DNA of 64,000 nt from Pedobacter planticolens (GTDB lineage: Bacteria > Bacteroidota > Bacteroidia > Sphingobacteriales > Sphingobacteriaceae). Below, in pieces: positions 17,175-25,493 of this stretch; position 1 is the first letter of the stretch; each line of letters opens with the position of its first letter. Below the pieces are notes generated by a model that worked only from the letters and a program-made list of their open reading frames with translations, was not told the DNA's origin and did not search any database. The stretch covers positions 62,001-126,000 of the forward strand of contig NZ_WNXD01000002.1 in NCBI RefSeq assembly GCF_014172375.1. The letters run 5' to 3'. Both the position numbers and the translations under genes were made by a program.

Positions 17175-18590
17175 TTACCCTTTCATCGCTTTGCTTGGAC
17201 AAGCAAAATCGGTACGTTTTAAGTTTGTGTTTTTGATAGCACCATAACCACCGGCAATATCAATTACATTGTTTATACCGCGAGCTTTTAAAATTGAAGC
17301 CGCAATCATAGAGCGATAACCGCCAGCGCAATGAATATAATAGGTTTCATCTGGGTTAACCTCAGTAGTCCAGTCGTTAATATAATCTAACGGACGAGTA
17401 AGTGTAGCTTCTAAATGTTCAGCTTCGTACTCGCCTGGTTTACGCACATCTAATGCATTTATAGCATCATTAGCGTTTAAAATTGTTTCAAACTCATTTG
17501 CCGAAATAGATTCAATTTGATCTATATCTTTTCCTGCATTTTGCCAAGCAGGTATGCCGCCAGCCAAATAACCAATCGTATAATCGTACCCAACTCTTGC
17601 TAAACGAGTAATGGTTTCTTCGGCTTTGCCATCATCGGTAACTAATAAAAGTTCTTGTTTTAAATCGGTAATTAAAGCACCAACCCAAGGCGCAAACTGA
17701 CCGTTTAATCCAATATTTATAGATTTAGGAATAAAACCTTGTGCAAATACTTGTGGATCTCTCGTATCTAAAATTAAAGCACCAGTTAAGTTCGCTTTTA
17801 ACTCAAATTCTTCGGGCGATAAAGCAACTAAACCTTTCTCATATACTTCATCAATGCTATCATAACCGCCCTTATTCATGGCTGCATTTTTAGCAAAGTA
17901 TTGTGGTGGAGGCAAAATACCATCTGTAACTTCTTTAATAAAGGCTTCCTTAGATTTTGCTTTTAAAGCATAATTAACTTCTTTTTGATGACCTAGTGTA
18001 TCGAAGGTTTCTTTACTCATGTTTTTGCCACAAGCCGAACCTGCACCATGAGCTGGGTAAACTATCACATCATCGGCAAGAGTTAAGATTTTGTTATGCA
18101 GTGAATCATAAAGTGTTGCCGCCATATCTTCCATGGTTAGCTCACCTTGTTGCGCTAGGTCTGGTCTGCCAACATCTCCAATAAATAAGGTATCACCAGT
18201 AAATATGCAATGATCTTTGCCGTTTGCATCAGTTAATAAATAAGTAGTAGATTCTGGTGTATGCCCAGGTGTATGTAATGTTGTAATTGTAATTTCGCCG
18301 ATTTTAAACTGTTCTCCATCAGTAGCAATATGTGCTTTGAAATCTGTTTTGGCAGTTGGCCCGTACACAATAGTGGCACCAGATTTTTCTGCTAAATCTA
18401 CATGCCCAGAAACAAAATCAGCATGAAAATGAGTTTCGAATATATACTTAATCTTTGCGCCATTGTCGGCCGCCTTTTTTAAATAGGGAGTTACTTCGCG
18501 TAGCGGATCAATAATAGCGGCTTCGCCATTACTTTCTATATAATAAGCCGCTTCGGCTAGGCATCCAGTATATATTTGCTTAATCTTCAT
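17175..18590 (-). CDS. MBL-fold hydrolase fused to two rhodanese domains (persulfide dioxygenase-like)
   Basis: A 471-residue cytoplasmic fusion. The N-terminal metallo-beta-lactamase domain has H54-F-H56-A-D58 and H63 (THFHADFVSGH), HTPGH near 106, TGDTLFIGDVGRPDL near 131 and YPAHG near 179, the ETHE1/SdoA persulfide dioxygenase pattern. Two rhodanese domains follow. The first (about 270-350) lacks the catalytic Cys (LLLVTDDG), while the second (about 365-471) has C421 in IHCAGGYRS. Likely role: oxidation of glutathione- or bacillithiol-type persulfide and sulfur transfer. An upstream in-frame TTG overlaps the promoter box, so the ATG at 18590 is used. Confidence 0.9.
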   Translation of the reverse strand: MKIKQIYTGCLAEAAYYIESNGEAAIIDPLREVTPYLKKAADNGAKIKYIFETHFHADFVSGHVDLAEKSGATIVYGPTAKTDFKAHIATDGEQFKIGEITITTLHTPGHTPESTTYLLTDANGKDHCIFTGDTLFIGDVGRPDLAQQGELTMEDMAATLYDSLHNKILTLADDVIVYPAHGAGSACGKNMSKETFDTLGHQKEVNYALKAKSKEAFIKEVTDGILPPPQYFAKNAAMNKGGYDSIDEVYEKGLVALSPEEFELKANLTGALILDTRDPQVFAQGFIPKSINIGLNGQFAPWVGALITDLKQELLLVTDDGKAEETITRLARVGYDYTIGYLAGGIPAWQNAGKDIDQIESISANEFETILNANDAINALDVRKPGEYEAEHLEATLTRPLDYINDWTTEVNPDETYYIHCAGGYRSMIAASILKARGINNVIDIAGGYGAIKNTNLKRTDFACPSKAMKG

Positions 18591-18602
18591 AATCAATTTT
18601 AA

Positions 18603-18610
18603 CAAAAATA
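18603..18610 (-). promoter_or_regulatory. TAnnTTTG -7 box of the MBL-rhodanese gene
   Basis: TATTTTTG on the minus strand, 12 nt before the ATG at 18590. It fits the Bacteroidota -7 consensus. Its position argues against the upstream TTG start. Confidence 0.6.
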
Positions 18611-18726
18611 AGTGTTAATCTTATATAAGTGATATGATCTTCATCATAATTGCAGAAGTTTTACTTAAAGTTATCAGTACATTTTAGCTGCAATTATTAT
18701 TTCTAATTCATGGCTTTCAAATTTCT

Positions 18727-18734
18727 TATATTTG
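18727..18734 (+). promoter_or_regulatory. TAnnTTTG -7 box of the small membrane protein gene
   Basis: TATATTTG, an exact match, 18 nt before the ATG at 18753. It supports the small downstream reading frame being a real gene. Confidence 0.55.
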
Positions 18735-18752
18735 ATTATAATTTTATCGCAT

Positions 18753-18917
18753 ATGCAAGTTTTCATGATCCCTGGGTTTATTATTGTATTTGTTGTATAT
18801 CTCCTTTATAGATTATTTATTACAAAAGATATAAAGAAGCGCAAATGGGAAGTATATACAGGATTAATATTTATAGGTATATGGGGTGTAGTTTTCTTTG
18901 TACTGTCAAGATTTTAA
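18753..18917 (+). CDS. Small two-helix membrane protein
   Basis: A 54-residue protein, MQVFMIPGFIIVFVVYLLYR then a KDIKKRKWE loop and VYTGLIFIGIWGVVFFVLS. It has two transmembrane segments joined by a basic loop, which would face the cytoplasm. An exact TAnnTTTG box lies just upstream. No family is recognised. It stands alone between two minus-strand genes. Confidence is limited by size, but promoter, start codon and topology agree. Confidence 0.6.
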   Translation: MQVFMIPGFIIVFVVYLLYRLFITKDIKKRKWEVYTGLIFIGIWGVVFFVLSRF

Positions 18918-18971
18918 ATCAGTTTAGGTAAAAATCGATAACTCTTACCTTAGTTCTATTGAACAAATCAA

Positions 18972-19988
18972 CTAATTGGTTAATTCGCCAGCAATAGAAA
19001 CCTCTAACAATTGTTTTACATCAGGTATGCTTAAACCTTGACCCATTAAGTACATTAATTTGGTTACAGCTGCCTCAAACGTTAAATCGTAACCACTTAC
19101 AATACCAATTTGTTGCAGTTTTCTACTAGTTTCGTACATGCCTAATTGCACCGAACCACCTTTACATTGTGATATATCTATGATAATTTTGTTGTTAGCA
19201 ATGGCTTTTTGCAAGCAAGCGATAAACCAAGGTGCTGTTGTTGTATTTCCAGAGCCAAATGCTTCTAAAACGATGGCATCAACTCCCGATTCGGTAATTG
19301 CTTTTACAGCGTTTTCGGTTATACCTGGATACATTTTTAACACCCCAATATTTGCATTGAAAACGGTATGAACTTGAAACGATTTATAAGGGATTGGTAA
19401 TATGTAATTAGGATAAAAAGACAAGCTCACACCTGCTTCTGCCAAAATTGGATAGTTTGGCGAGGCAAATGCTTCGAATTTCTCTGAGTTATATTTGATA
19501 GATCGGTTGCCACGAAATAATTGATAGTCGAAATAAATGCACACTTCTGGCACCATTGCTTTGCCACCTTTTTTTGTTGCTGCAATTTCTAATGCTGTAA
19601 TTAAATTCTCTTTGGCATCTGTTCTAATCTCGCCTATTGGCAATTGCGAACCCGTTAAAACAACTGGCTTTGCTAAATTTTGCAACATAAAACTTAGTGC
19701 AGAAGCAGTAAACGACATCGTATCTGAACCATGCAATATGACAAAGCCATCAAATTCTTCGTACTTATCTTTAATTAGTTTTGCTAGTTCTGCCCAAATT
19801 TCTGGATCCATGTTAGAAGAATCTAAAATTGGATTAAAAGAATGAACTGATAATTGATAATCTAGTCGGGCTAATTCCGGTACGTTTTCTTGAATTTGTT
19901 CAAAATCAAAAGGAATTAAGGTACCTGTTTTGGCATCATTTACCATCCCAATTGTTCCGCCTGTATATATGATGAGAATTTTTGTCAT
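18972..19988 (-). CDS. ansA: Type I (cytoplasmic) L-asparaginase
   Basis: A 338-residue enzyme hydrolysing asparagine to aspartate and ammonia. The first catalytic threonine is T12 in YTGGTIGM, and the second motif is LHGSDTMSFTAS. There is no signal peptide, and the length matches AnsA-type asparaginases. The start ATG at 19988 gives MTKILIIYTGGT; a TTG three codons upstream overlaps the promoter box. The -7 box TATATTTG ends 6 nt before the ATG, so the mRNA may have almost no leader. The protein ends IAGELTN with a TAG stop. Confidence 0.92.
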   Translation of the reverse strand: MTKILIIYTGGTIGMVNDAKTGTLIPFDFEQIQENVPELARLDYQLSVHSFNPILDSSNMDPEIWAELAKLIKDKYEEFDGFVILHGSDTMSFTASALSFMLQNLAKPVVLTGSQLPIGEIRTDAKENLITALEIAATKKGGKAMVPEVCIYFDYQLFRGNRSIKYNSEKFEAFASPNYPILAEAGVSLSFYPNYILPIPYKSFQVHTVFNANIGVLKMYPGITENAVKAITESGVDAIVLEAFGSGNTTTAPWFIACLQKAIANNKIIIDISQCKGGSVQLGMYETSRKLQQIGIVSGYDLTFEAAVTKLMYLMGQGLSIPDVKQLLEVSIAGELTN

Positions 19989-19994
19989 TGGCAA

Positions 19995-20002
19995 CAAATA
20001 TA
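19995..20002 (-). promoter_or_regulatory. TAnnTTTG -7 box of ansA
   Basis: TATATTTG on the minus strand, separated from the ansA ATG by only 6 nt. It suggests a leaderless or near-leaderless transcript. Confidence 0.6.
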
Positions 20003-20029
20003 AATGATTTTTAACGCAAAGAAATATTC

Positions 20030-20062
20030 AACATTAAGGAATTAAGAATGATTAAGACTTAA
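20030..20062. repeat. Second copy of AACATTAAGG(A)ATTAAG repeat
   Basis: AACATTAAGGAATTAAGAA followed by ATTAAGACTTAATT forms an imperfect inverted repeat. It matches 9471-9530. Downstream, to 20130, the gap has further short repeats of the AACGCAGAGAAC / CACAGAGAACAC type. Confidence 0.5.
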
Positions 20063-20155
20063 TTCTCCTTTAACTTCACGTATTTTTAACGCAGAGAACT
20101 GGAGAATACACAGAGAACACAAAGAATAATAATGAGAAAGTATGCTGACAAAAGG

Positions 20156-20533
20156 TTAAAATCCATTTATTAATCTCTTAATACCGTCTTTTAGCCTGTA
20201 AACATTGAAATTTATTAATAAACCAGTTTTATAGTTTCCAAGTTTCATATAAGTTAAGGTTTGTGCCAAATGCACATCATTTAAAGCGACAACACTTTTT
20301 AATTCAATAACTACTTTATTCTCTACCAAGAGATCTATCCTATAGCCACAATCTAGTTTTATTTCTTCAAAAATTACTGGCATGGCTTTTTCCTTTTCGA
20401 CATTAAACCCTTGCTTGCAAAGTTTATAATACAAACATTCTTTGTATGTATTTTCAAGTAACCCAGGGCCTAAAGCAGTATGCACTTCTATAGCAGATCC
20501 AATTATTCCGCTTGTTAAAAAATCCTCCGACAT
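20156..20533 (-). CDS. GxxExxY family protein
   Basis: A 125-residue protein of the GxxExxY family. The core GPGLLENTYKECL carries the naming motif (G..E..Y), preceded by GIIGSAIEVHTALG and followed by CGYRIDLLVENKVVIELKSV, a PD-(D/E)XK-nuclease-like core (D, E-L-K). Its function is unproven; nuclease-like activity is possible. The start is set at MSEDFLTSG, which fits the family; an ATG seven codons upstream is also in frame. The gene is isolated in a repeat-rich gap, as these genes often are, hinting at mobility. Confidence 0.85.
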   Translation of the reverse strand: MSEDFLTSGIIGSAIEVHTALGPGLLENTYKECLYYKLCKQGFNVEKEKAMPVIFEEIKLDCGYRIDLLVENKVVIELKSVVALNDVHLAQTLTYMKLGNYKTGLLINFNVYRLKDGIKRLINGF

Positions 20534-20619
20534 TTCGCAAGCTACAAATAACATTGAAAAACAAATAGTTACAAAACACCTTCATTTCTCAGTGCAATGC
20601 TCAGTGGTCTCGGTGTTTT

Positions 20620-21387
20620 TTAAACCCTAAATATCTTCTTTGAGTTTTCTGTAGTTACTTCGGCTACTTCGTTTAAGCTAATGTTATAAATATCTGCTAC
20701 TTTTTGCGCAATGTGAATTAAGTAACTGCTTTCATTTTGTTTACCACGATACGGTACTGGTGCTAAATAAGGGGAATCGGTTTCTAATACGATATCATTT
20801 AATGAAATTTCTGCAAGTGTTACATCTAAACCTGCTTTTTTGTAAGTTACCACTCCACCAATGCCTAAATAAAACTCTAATGCTATTGCTCTTTTTGCTT
20901 GTGCTAAATTGCCAGTAAAGCAATGGAAAATACCTCGCAATTTATTGTCATTTACCTCTTCTAAAACTTCAAAAACCTCATCAAATGCTTCACGACAGTG
21001 GATAACAATTGGCAAACCTAACTCTTTTGCCCACTTAATTTGTTGCTTAAAAGCATCTTGCTGAATGCTCAATGTTGTTTTATCCCAATATAAATCGATG
21101 CCTATTTCGCCAATGGCATAAATCTTTCTACCCGCTATACTTTGATGTATAATTGATAATTGTGTTTGATAATCTTCTTTCACATCGCAGGGATGCAAAC
21201 CTGCCATAGCGAAACAATTTGCAGGATATTTTGCAACCAAATCATCTATCATTTTAATAGAAGCAACATCTACATTTGGCAAAAACAAACGTTCTACATT
21301 ATTAACTAAGCAACGCTCCATTAATAAGGCTTGCTTTTCTGCATCAGTTTCGTAATAAAAGTGAGTGTGAGTATCAGTTAACAACAT
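20620..21387 (-). CDS. tatD: TatD family hydrolase (metal-dependent DNase)
   Basis: A 255-residue TIM-barrel metallohydrolase. The start MLLTDTHTHFY carries the first metal pair (HxH). EIGIDLYWD, IVIHCREAFDE, GIFHCFTGN and VLETDSPYLAPVPYRG follow, the last being the strongest family signature. TatD proteins are 3'-5' DNases and can act on oxidised DNA or D-amino-acyl tRNA. The ATG at 21387 is used; a TTG two codons upstream overlaps the promoter box TACCTTTG, which lies only 3 nt before this ATG. Confidence 0.93.
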   Translation of the reverse strand: MLLTDTHTHFYYETDAEKQALLMERCLVNNVERLFLPNVDVASIKMIDDLVAKYPANCFAMAGLHPCDVKEDYQTQLSIIHQSIAGRKIYAIGEIGIDLYWDKTTLSIQQDAFKQQIKWAKELGLPIVIHCREAFDEVFEVLEEVNDNKLRGIFHCFTGNLAQAKRAIALEFYLGIGGVVTYKKAGLDVTLAEISLNDIVLETDSPYLAPVPYRGKQNESSYLIHIAQKVADIYNISLNEVAEVTTENSKKIFRV

Positions 21388-21390
21388 ATA

Positions 21391-21398
21391 CAAAGGTA
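21391..21398 (-). promoter_or_regulatory. TAnnTTTG -7 box of tatD
   Basis: TACCTTTG on the minus strand, 3 nt from the tatD ATG. It is the closest such spacing in the window and predicts a leaderless mRNA. Confidence 0.6.
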
Positions 21399-21435
21399 TT
21401 TTTATTTCAGCAATGCTGAACTATATTCATAAAAA

Positions 21436-21463
21436 AACCCCGTCCAATTTAATGAACGAGGTT
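21436..21463 (-). terminator. Intrinsic terminator of the FKBP lipoprotein gene
   Basis: Read on the minus strand, AACCTCGT pairs with ACGGGGTT (one G-T wobble) and a T-run follows. It lies 21 nt after the stop codon. Confidence 0.75.
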
Positions 21464-21483
21464 AATTATTTTATACGTTTTAA

Positions 21484-22476
21484 TTATTTTTTTGGAGCTG
21501 GAAGTGGTACAGGTGGCGCAACTGGAGCTGGCTTACCTTTAATAATGTTTACAATTTCAACATCAAATACAACTGGAGCGTATGGAGCAATACCTGCTTG
21601 TGGTGCACCTTGGTCACCCCAACCTAAGTTAGAAGGAATAATAACCATTATTTTACCGCCTTTACCAACTAAGGTTAAAGCTTCTGTAAAACCTGGTACA
21701 GTACCGCCCATCACCATTTTAGTTGGACCAAAAACTTTACCCGGACGATCTAATTTCCATTCTTTAGCTAATTTCGCATCACTTGTATCAAATACTTTGT
21801 ATTTACCGTCTTTATCTTTTTTGGTTAATTTACCAGTATAGTTTACTTCAACTGTATCGCCCATTGCTGGTCTATCAGCATTACCTGGAGCAGAAATTAC
21901 ATAGTTTAACCCACTTGCTGTAGTTTTAGTTTTAAGGCTATTATCTGCAATATAAGTTTTGATTTTTGCAGGCTCAGCATTTTTTACTTTCTCCATAGTA
22001 GCTTTATAATCTGCTTGGAAAAATTCGCCAGCTCTTTTTTGGAAAGTAGAATCTGCTTCATTAGCATTCTTTTTGAATACTTTTTCTATTTTAACAACAA
22101 AGGTCTGGTATTTATCATTTTTAAATTGCTCGCCTTTAGGTTGTTTGGTGTAGAAAGCCAATGTATCTAAATTGATTTTAAAAGTTGCGCTATCACCTTC
22201 TCCTACCAATGTTAAAGCATCTTGTTGGTCGCCAGCATACATTTTCTTTTGTGCTTGGAATACTTGAGGAACTCCATTTTCAAATGAGCTGTAAAAAACT
22301 GAATCTTTATCATTTTTAATAATAAAGTGCATTTTAATGATATCGCCTTCTTTAATTTTTTCTTTTCCTTCTGAATGGTGGATAGTATATAACAAACCTC
22401 CTGGACCTTTTTTTTCTGTGTTACAAGCAGCTAAGCCTAATGTAGCTGCAAAAAGAATTACTAAACTTTTTTTCAT
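21484..22476 (-). CDS. FKBP-type peptidyl-prolyl isomerase lipoprotein, two-module
   Basis: A 330-residue lipoprotein (lipobox GLAACNTE, Cys18). The N-terminal part (about 25-140, GLLYTIHHSEGKEKIKEGD) looks like a degenerate FKBP module. The C-terminal part (about 185-310) has the full FKBP core: GDTVEVNYTGKL, VFDTSD, PGFTEALTLVGKGGK and PSNLGWGDQGA. A Pro/Ala/Lys tail ends it. It likely helps fold periplasmic or surface proteins. It lies next to an NrnA-like gene that also faces left. Confidence 0.9.
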   Translation of the reverse strand: MKKSLVILFAATLGLAACNTEKKGPGGLLYTIHHSEGKEKIKEGDIIKMHFIIKNDKDSVFYSSFENGVPQVFQAQKKMYAGDQQDALTLVGEGDSATFKINLDTLAFYTKQPKGEQFKNDKYQTFVVKIEKVFKKNANEADSTFQKRAGEFFQADYKATMEKVKNAEPAKIKTYIADNSLKTKTTASGLNYVISAPGNADRPAMGDTVEVNYTGKLTKKDKDGKYKVFDTSDAKLAKEWKLDRPGKVFGPTKMVMGGTVPGFTEALTLVGKGGKIMVIIPSNLGWGDQGAPQAGIAPYAPVVFDVEIVNIIKGKPAPVAPPVPLPAPKK

Positions 22477-22530
22477 TATATTTTCTATTTTTTAGATTGA
22501 TTTTAGAGTGCTTACTCTTTTGGTTTTATG

Positions 22531-23541
22531 TTATTGAAATAATTGCGTTTTATATTCGGGTAATATTGATTTAAATTCTGCTATTGTATCTACTAAATTT
22601 TTATCAGAAGCACCACCTGCAGCATTTCTGTGTCCACCGCCATTAAAATATTTTTTACATATTTCGTTTGCTGGGAAATCTCCAGTAGAGCGTAAAGATA
22701 ATTTAACTTTATCAGTTCTTTCAATAATAAATGCAGCTAGTTTAATGCCGTTAATTGAAAGTGCATAATTTACGATGCCTTCTGTATCGCCTGTGGCAAT
22801 GTTATATTTTTTTAGCTCTTCTGCAGTAACTGTAATTATTGCAGTATTAAATTCTCTTATAACTTCTAATTTGTTAGATAAACAATGACCCAAGAAACGT
22901 AAACGGTTTTCTGAGGCATTATCGTATACTAATTGATGAATGCGCCAATGTTCTGCCCCTAAATCAATTAAATCTGCTGCAATTCTATACACTAATGAAG
23001 TTGCAGAAGGGAAACGGAAAGAACCAGAATCTGTCATAATACCGGTGTACAAACAAGTTGCAACATCTTTATTAATCAGTTCGCCATCATTTAGTTCGTT
23101 CAGTATAAAATCGTAAACTAACTGAGCAGCTGCACACGCATTAATGTTCCAATGGCGATAATCATCAAAATCTTCTGGTTCTAAATGATGATCAATCATT
23201 AATTTTAAAGCAGATGCGTTGCGAATATGATCTCCCAATTCGTTAATTCTGCTTAAAGAATTAAAATCCAAACAGAAAATTAAAGCCGCTTCATTTACTA
23301 ATCGAATCGCTTGTTCTTGTGCTTCGGTATATATAATTACATCAGAATTATTAGGCAACCAGTGCAAAAAATCTGGATAATCTGTTGGGGTAATCACATT
23401 AACATGATGTCCTTTTTGAATTAAATAGGCATATAACCCCAAAGAAGATCCCATTGCATCGCCATCAGGTTTATGATGCGTTGTGATTACAATTTTTTGT
23501 GGCGTAGCCAGTACTGTTTTTAATTCTGAAATTGATATCAT
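22531..23541 (-). CDS. DHH family phosphoesterase (NrnA-type)
   Basis: A 336-residue cytoplasmic phosphoesterase. HHKPDGDAMGSSL holds the first metal motif, FCLDFN the second, IDHHLE the DHH motif, and IMTDSGSFRF the fourth. GGGHRNAAGG in the C-terminal DHHA1 domain binds substrate. NrnA enzymes degrade short oligoribonucleotides and the nucleotide pAp. The length matches the family. The gene has its own promoter box (23555-23562) and is divergent from ndk. Confidence 0.9.
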   Translation of the reverse strand: MISISELKTVLATPQKIVITTHHKPDGDAMGSSLGLYAYLIQKGHHVNVITPTDYPDFLHWLPNNSDVIIYTEAQEQAIRLVNEAALIFCLDFNSLSRINELGDHIRNASALKLMIDHHLEPEDFDDYRHWNINACAAAQLVYDFILNELNDGELINKDVATCLYTGIMTDSGSFRFPSATSLVYRIAADLIDLGAEHWRIHQLVYDNASENRLRFLGHCLSNKLEVIREFNTAIITVTAEELKKYNIATGDTEGIVNYALSINGIKLAAFIIERTDKVKLSLRSTGDFPANEICKKYFNGGGHRNAAGGASDKNLVDTIAEFKSILPEYKTQLFQ

Positions 23542-23554
23542 AAATTTTCGCCTG

Positions 23555-23562
23555 CAAAGCTA
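23555..23562 (-). promoter_or_regulatory. TAnnTTTG -7 box of the NrnA-like gene
   Basis: TAGCTTTG on the minus strand, 13 nt upstream of the ATG at 23541. Confidence 0.6.
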
Positions 23563-23623
23563 ATAATTTTAGAATTAATTGATAGCTTTTATTCAATAGC
23601 TTTAATATTAAGGTAAAGAATTG

Positions 23624-23631
23624 TATTTTTG
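23624..23631 (+). promoter_or_regulatory. TAnnTTTG -7 box of ndk
   Basis: TATTTTTG, 24 nt before the ndk ATG. It is divergent from the NrnA-like promoter. Confidence 0.65.
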
Positions 23632-23655
23632 CAAAAAATTTGATTTAAATATACA

Positions 23656-24075
23656 ATGAGTACAAATAGAACATTTACAATGATTAAGCCTGATGCTGTT
23701 GCAAACGGGCATATTGGCGCAATCATAAATGATATTACAAACGCAGGTTTTAAAATCATTGCTTTAAAATACACAAAATTAACTGCAGAAACTGCTGGCG
23801 AATTTTATGCAGTACACAAAGCACGTCCTTTTTACAATGATTTAGTTAGCTTTATGTCTTCAGGACCTATCGTTGCGGCTATTTTAGAAAAAGATAATGC
23901 AATTGAAGATTTCAGAACTTTAATTGGTGCTACTAATCCTGCTGAAGCTGCAGAAGGAACAATCCGTCAGAAATATGCAAAATCTATTGATGCAAATGCT
24001 GTTCATGGATCTGATTCTGATGAAAATGCACAAATTGAAGGTGATTTCTTTTTTACTGCTGCAGAGCGTTTTTAA
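23656..24075 (+). CDS. ndk: Nucleoside-diphosphate kinase
   Basis: A 139-residue kinase equilibrating nucleoside di- and triphosphates. [17 protein letters not shown] is the N-terminal signature, and the phosphohistidine is in [12 protein letters not shown]. The length matches the family. The gene has a clean promoter box upstream and a strong terminator downstream, so it is monocistronic. Confidence 0.96.
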   Translation: MSTNRTFTMIKPDAVANGHIGAIINDITNAGFKIIALKYTKLTAETAGEFYAVHKARPFYNDLVSFMSSGPIVAAILEKDNAIEDFRTLIGATNPAEAAEGTIRQKYAKSIDANAVHGSDSDENAQIEGDFFFTAAERF

Positions 24076-24099
24076 TTAAATCTCCATAAAAATAATTTC

Positions 24100-24127
24100 T
24101 AAGCACCTTATTTATTTAAGGTGCTTA
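24100..24127 (+). terminator. Intrinsic terminator of ndk
   Basis: TAAGCACCTTA (24100-24110) pairs perfectly with TAAGGTGCTTA (24117-24127), followed by a T-run. Confidence 0.88.
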
Positions 24128-24163
24128 TTTTTTTTATCTATATTTCGACCTTAAAAATAATCT

Positions 24164-24934
24164 ATGAAGAAAATAATGCTTGCATCGCTAGTTACCTTAG
24201 TTGGACTAAGCGCAAATGCACAAACAGTTGCAAAGAAAACTACAGTAGTTAAAAAACCTACAACTACACTAAAAACTCCTTCAAAAATAACAGCTAATAA
24301 AACTCCTCTATTTAAAAACACATTAGATTCTGCTAGTTATGCCCTTGGGATAAATGTGGCGAGCAGTTTTAAAAATGGTGGTTTAAACACTATTAATTAC
24401 GAATTGTTTAATAAAGGCATAAAGGATGTTTTTGCAAAAGCTAACCCAACCTTAACTCAAGAGCAATGTCAAACTGTGATTAATAATCTTTTTACCAGTT
24501 TTAATAAACAAAAGGAAGATGCTGATAAACAAAAGTATTCGGCTAATGTAAATGCTGGCGCTGCTTTTTTAGCACAAAACAAAACTAAACCAGGTATTAA
24601 AACTACAGCTAGTGGTTTACAGTACGAAGTTATTGTACAAGGTACTGGGGTTAAACCTACAGCATCTGATGTGGTAACGGTTAATTACAAAGGCACTTTA
24701 CTTGATGGATTTGAATTTGACAGCTCTTACAAAAGAGGCGAACCAGCAACTTTTGGTCTAGATCGAGTAATTTCTGGATGGACAGAAGGCGTACAATTAA
24801 TGGAAGCAGGATCGAAATATCGTTTCTTTATTCCCTATAATTTGGCTTATGGCGGCAGAGCAACTCCAGATGGAAGTATTCCTCCGTTTAGTACTTTAAT
24901 ATTTGAAATAGAATTGATTAAAATTGGTGAATAA
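24164..24934 (+). CDS. FKBP-type peptidyl-prolyl isomerase, periplasmic
   Basis: A 256-residue exported protein: the signal peptide ends LSANAQ, then a Lys/Thr/Pro-rich linker. An FKBP N-terminal dimerisation domain follows (DSASYALGINVASSFK), then the FKBP core (SGLQYEVIVQGTG, VTVNYKGTLLDGFEFDSSY, VISGWTEGVQLMEAGSKYRF, YNLAYGGRATPDG). It resembles FkpA/Mip folding factors. The gene after it encodes a very small lipoprotein. Confidence 0.93.
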   Translation: MKKIMLASLVTLVGLSANAQTVAKKTTVVKKPTTTLKTPSKITANKTPLFKNTLDSASYALGINVASSFKNGGLNTINYELFNKGIKDVFAKANPTLTQEQCQTVINNLFTSFNKQKEDADKQKYSANVNAGAAFLAQNKTKPGIKTTASGLQYEVIVQGTGVKPTASDVVTVNYKGTLLDGFEFDSSYKRGEPATFGLDRVISGWTEGVQLMEAGSKYRFFIPYNLAYGGRATPDGSIPPFSTLIFEIELIKIGE

Positions 24935-24993
24935 TTAAAAATCAAACTAATTGTAATCTGGTCTGTTTAAATTAAAAAACAAATCAGATTACC

Positions 24994-25167
24994 ATGAAAA
25001 AATATACCTCACTAGCATTTATTGCCCTATTAGCGACAACTTTAAGCAGTTGCGAATTAATTGAAGGAATTTTTAAAGCAGGATTTTGGTCTGCAATAAT
25101 TGTAGTAGTAATTGTTTTAGCTTTAATTATTTGGATAATTTCTAAAGTATTTGGCAATAAAGATTAA
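24994..25167 (+). CDS. Small lipoprotein with one C-terminal TM helix
   Basis: A 57-residue protein starting MKKYTSLAFIALLATTLSSC. It has a signal peptide and lipobox (TLSSC, Cys20), then ELIEGIFKAGFWSA and one long hydrophobic helix (IIVVVIVLALIIWIISKVFG). I recognise this lipoprotein-plus-TM pattern as a widespread tiny Bacteroidota family of unknown function, sometimes wrongly named after lipid enzymes. It is bounded by an FKBP gene upstream and a strong terminator directly at its stop codon. Confidence 0.78.
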   Translation: MKKYTSLAFIALLATTLSSCELIEGIFKAGFWSAIIVVVIVLALIIWIISKVFGNKD

Positions 25168-25199
25168 AAAACCAGTGCAACTATTGTTGCACTGGTTTT
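25168..25199. terminator. Strong bidirectional terminator
   Basis: AAAACCAGTGCAA (25168-25180) pairs perfectly with TTGCACTGGTTTT (25187-25199) around a 6-nt loop. It begins directly after the small lipoprotein stop and ends 4 nt before the DciA-like stop, so it can serve both convergent genes. Confidence 0.88.
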
Positions 25200-25202
25200 T
25201 TG

Positions 25203-25493
25203 CTATAAGAAAACAATTTCAGTAATCACTTCTGAACCTGCTCTTTCATTCAGTTTTTGAATAATACCTGTTCTCACCATCATTAATTCGTTTTTAATAA
25301 CTGATGATTCTATTCTAACAAAAAGCTTTTTATTACTTACATAAATTTGCGTAGTACGATTGGCGACTGCAGTACCCATCAATTCGGGCCAATGTACAAC
25401 AACGCCTGTTTCATCATACTTTCCACGCAATCGATAAACCGACAACATTTTGGTAATGGCATCTTTTAATGATATATCATTTGGCTTACGCAT
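25203..25493 (-). CDS. DUF721/DciA-like protein
   Basis: A 96-residue protein of the DUF721 family, whose members include the DciA helicase-loading factor. The pattern GVVVHWPELMGTAVANRTTQIYVSNKKLFVRI is the typical KH-like DUF721 core. It overlaps the 3' end of recF by 8 nt, the usual recF-DUF721 arrangement. It likely works with DNA replication or repair at the fork. Confidence 0.85.
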   Translation of the reverse strand: MRKPNDISLKDAITKMLSVYRLRGKYDETGVVVHWPELMGTAVANRTTQIYVSNKKLFVRIESSVIKNELMMVRTGIIQKLNERAGSEVITEIVFL

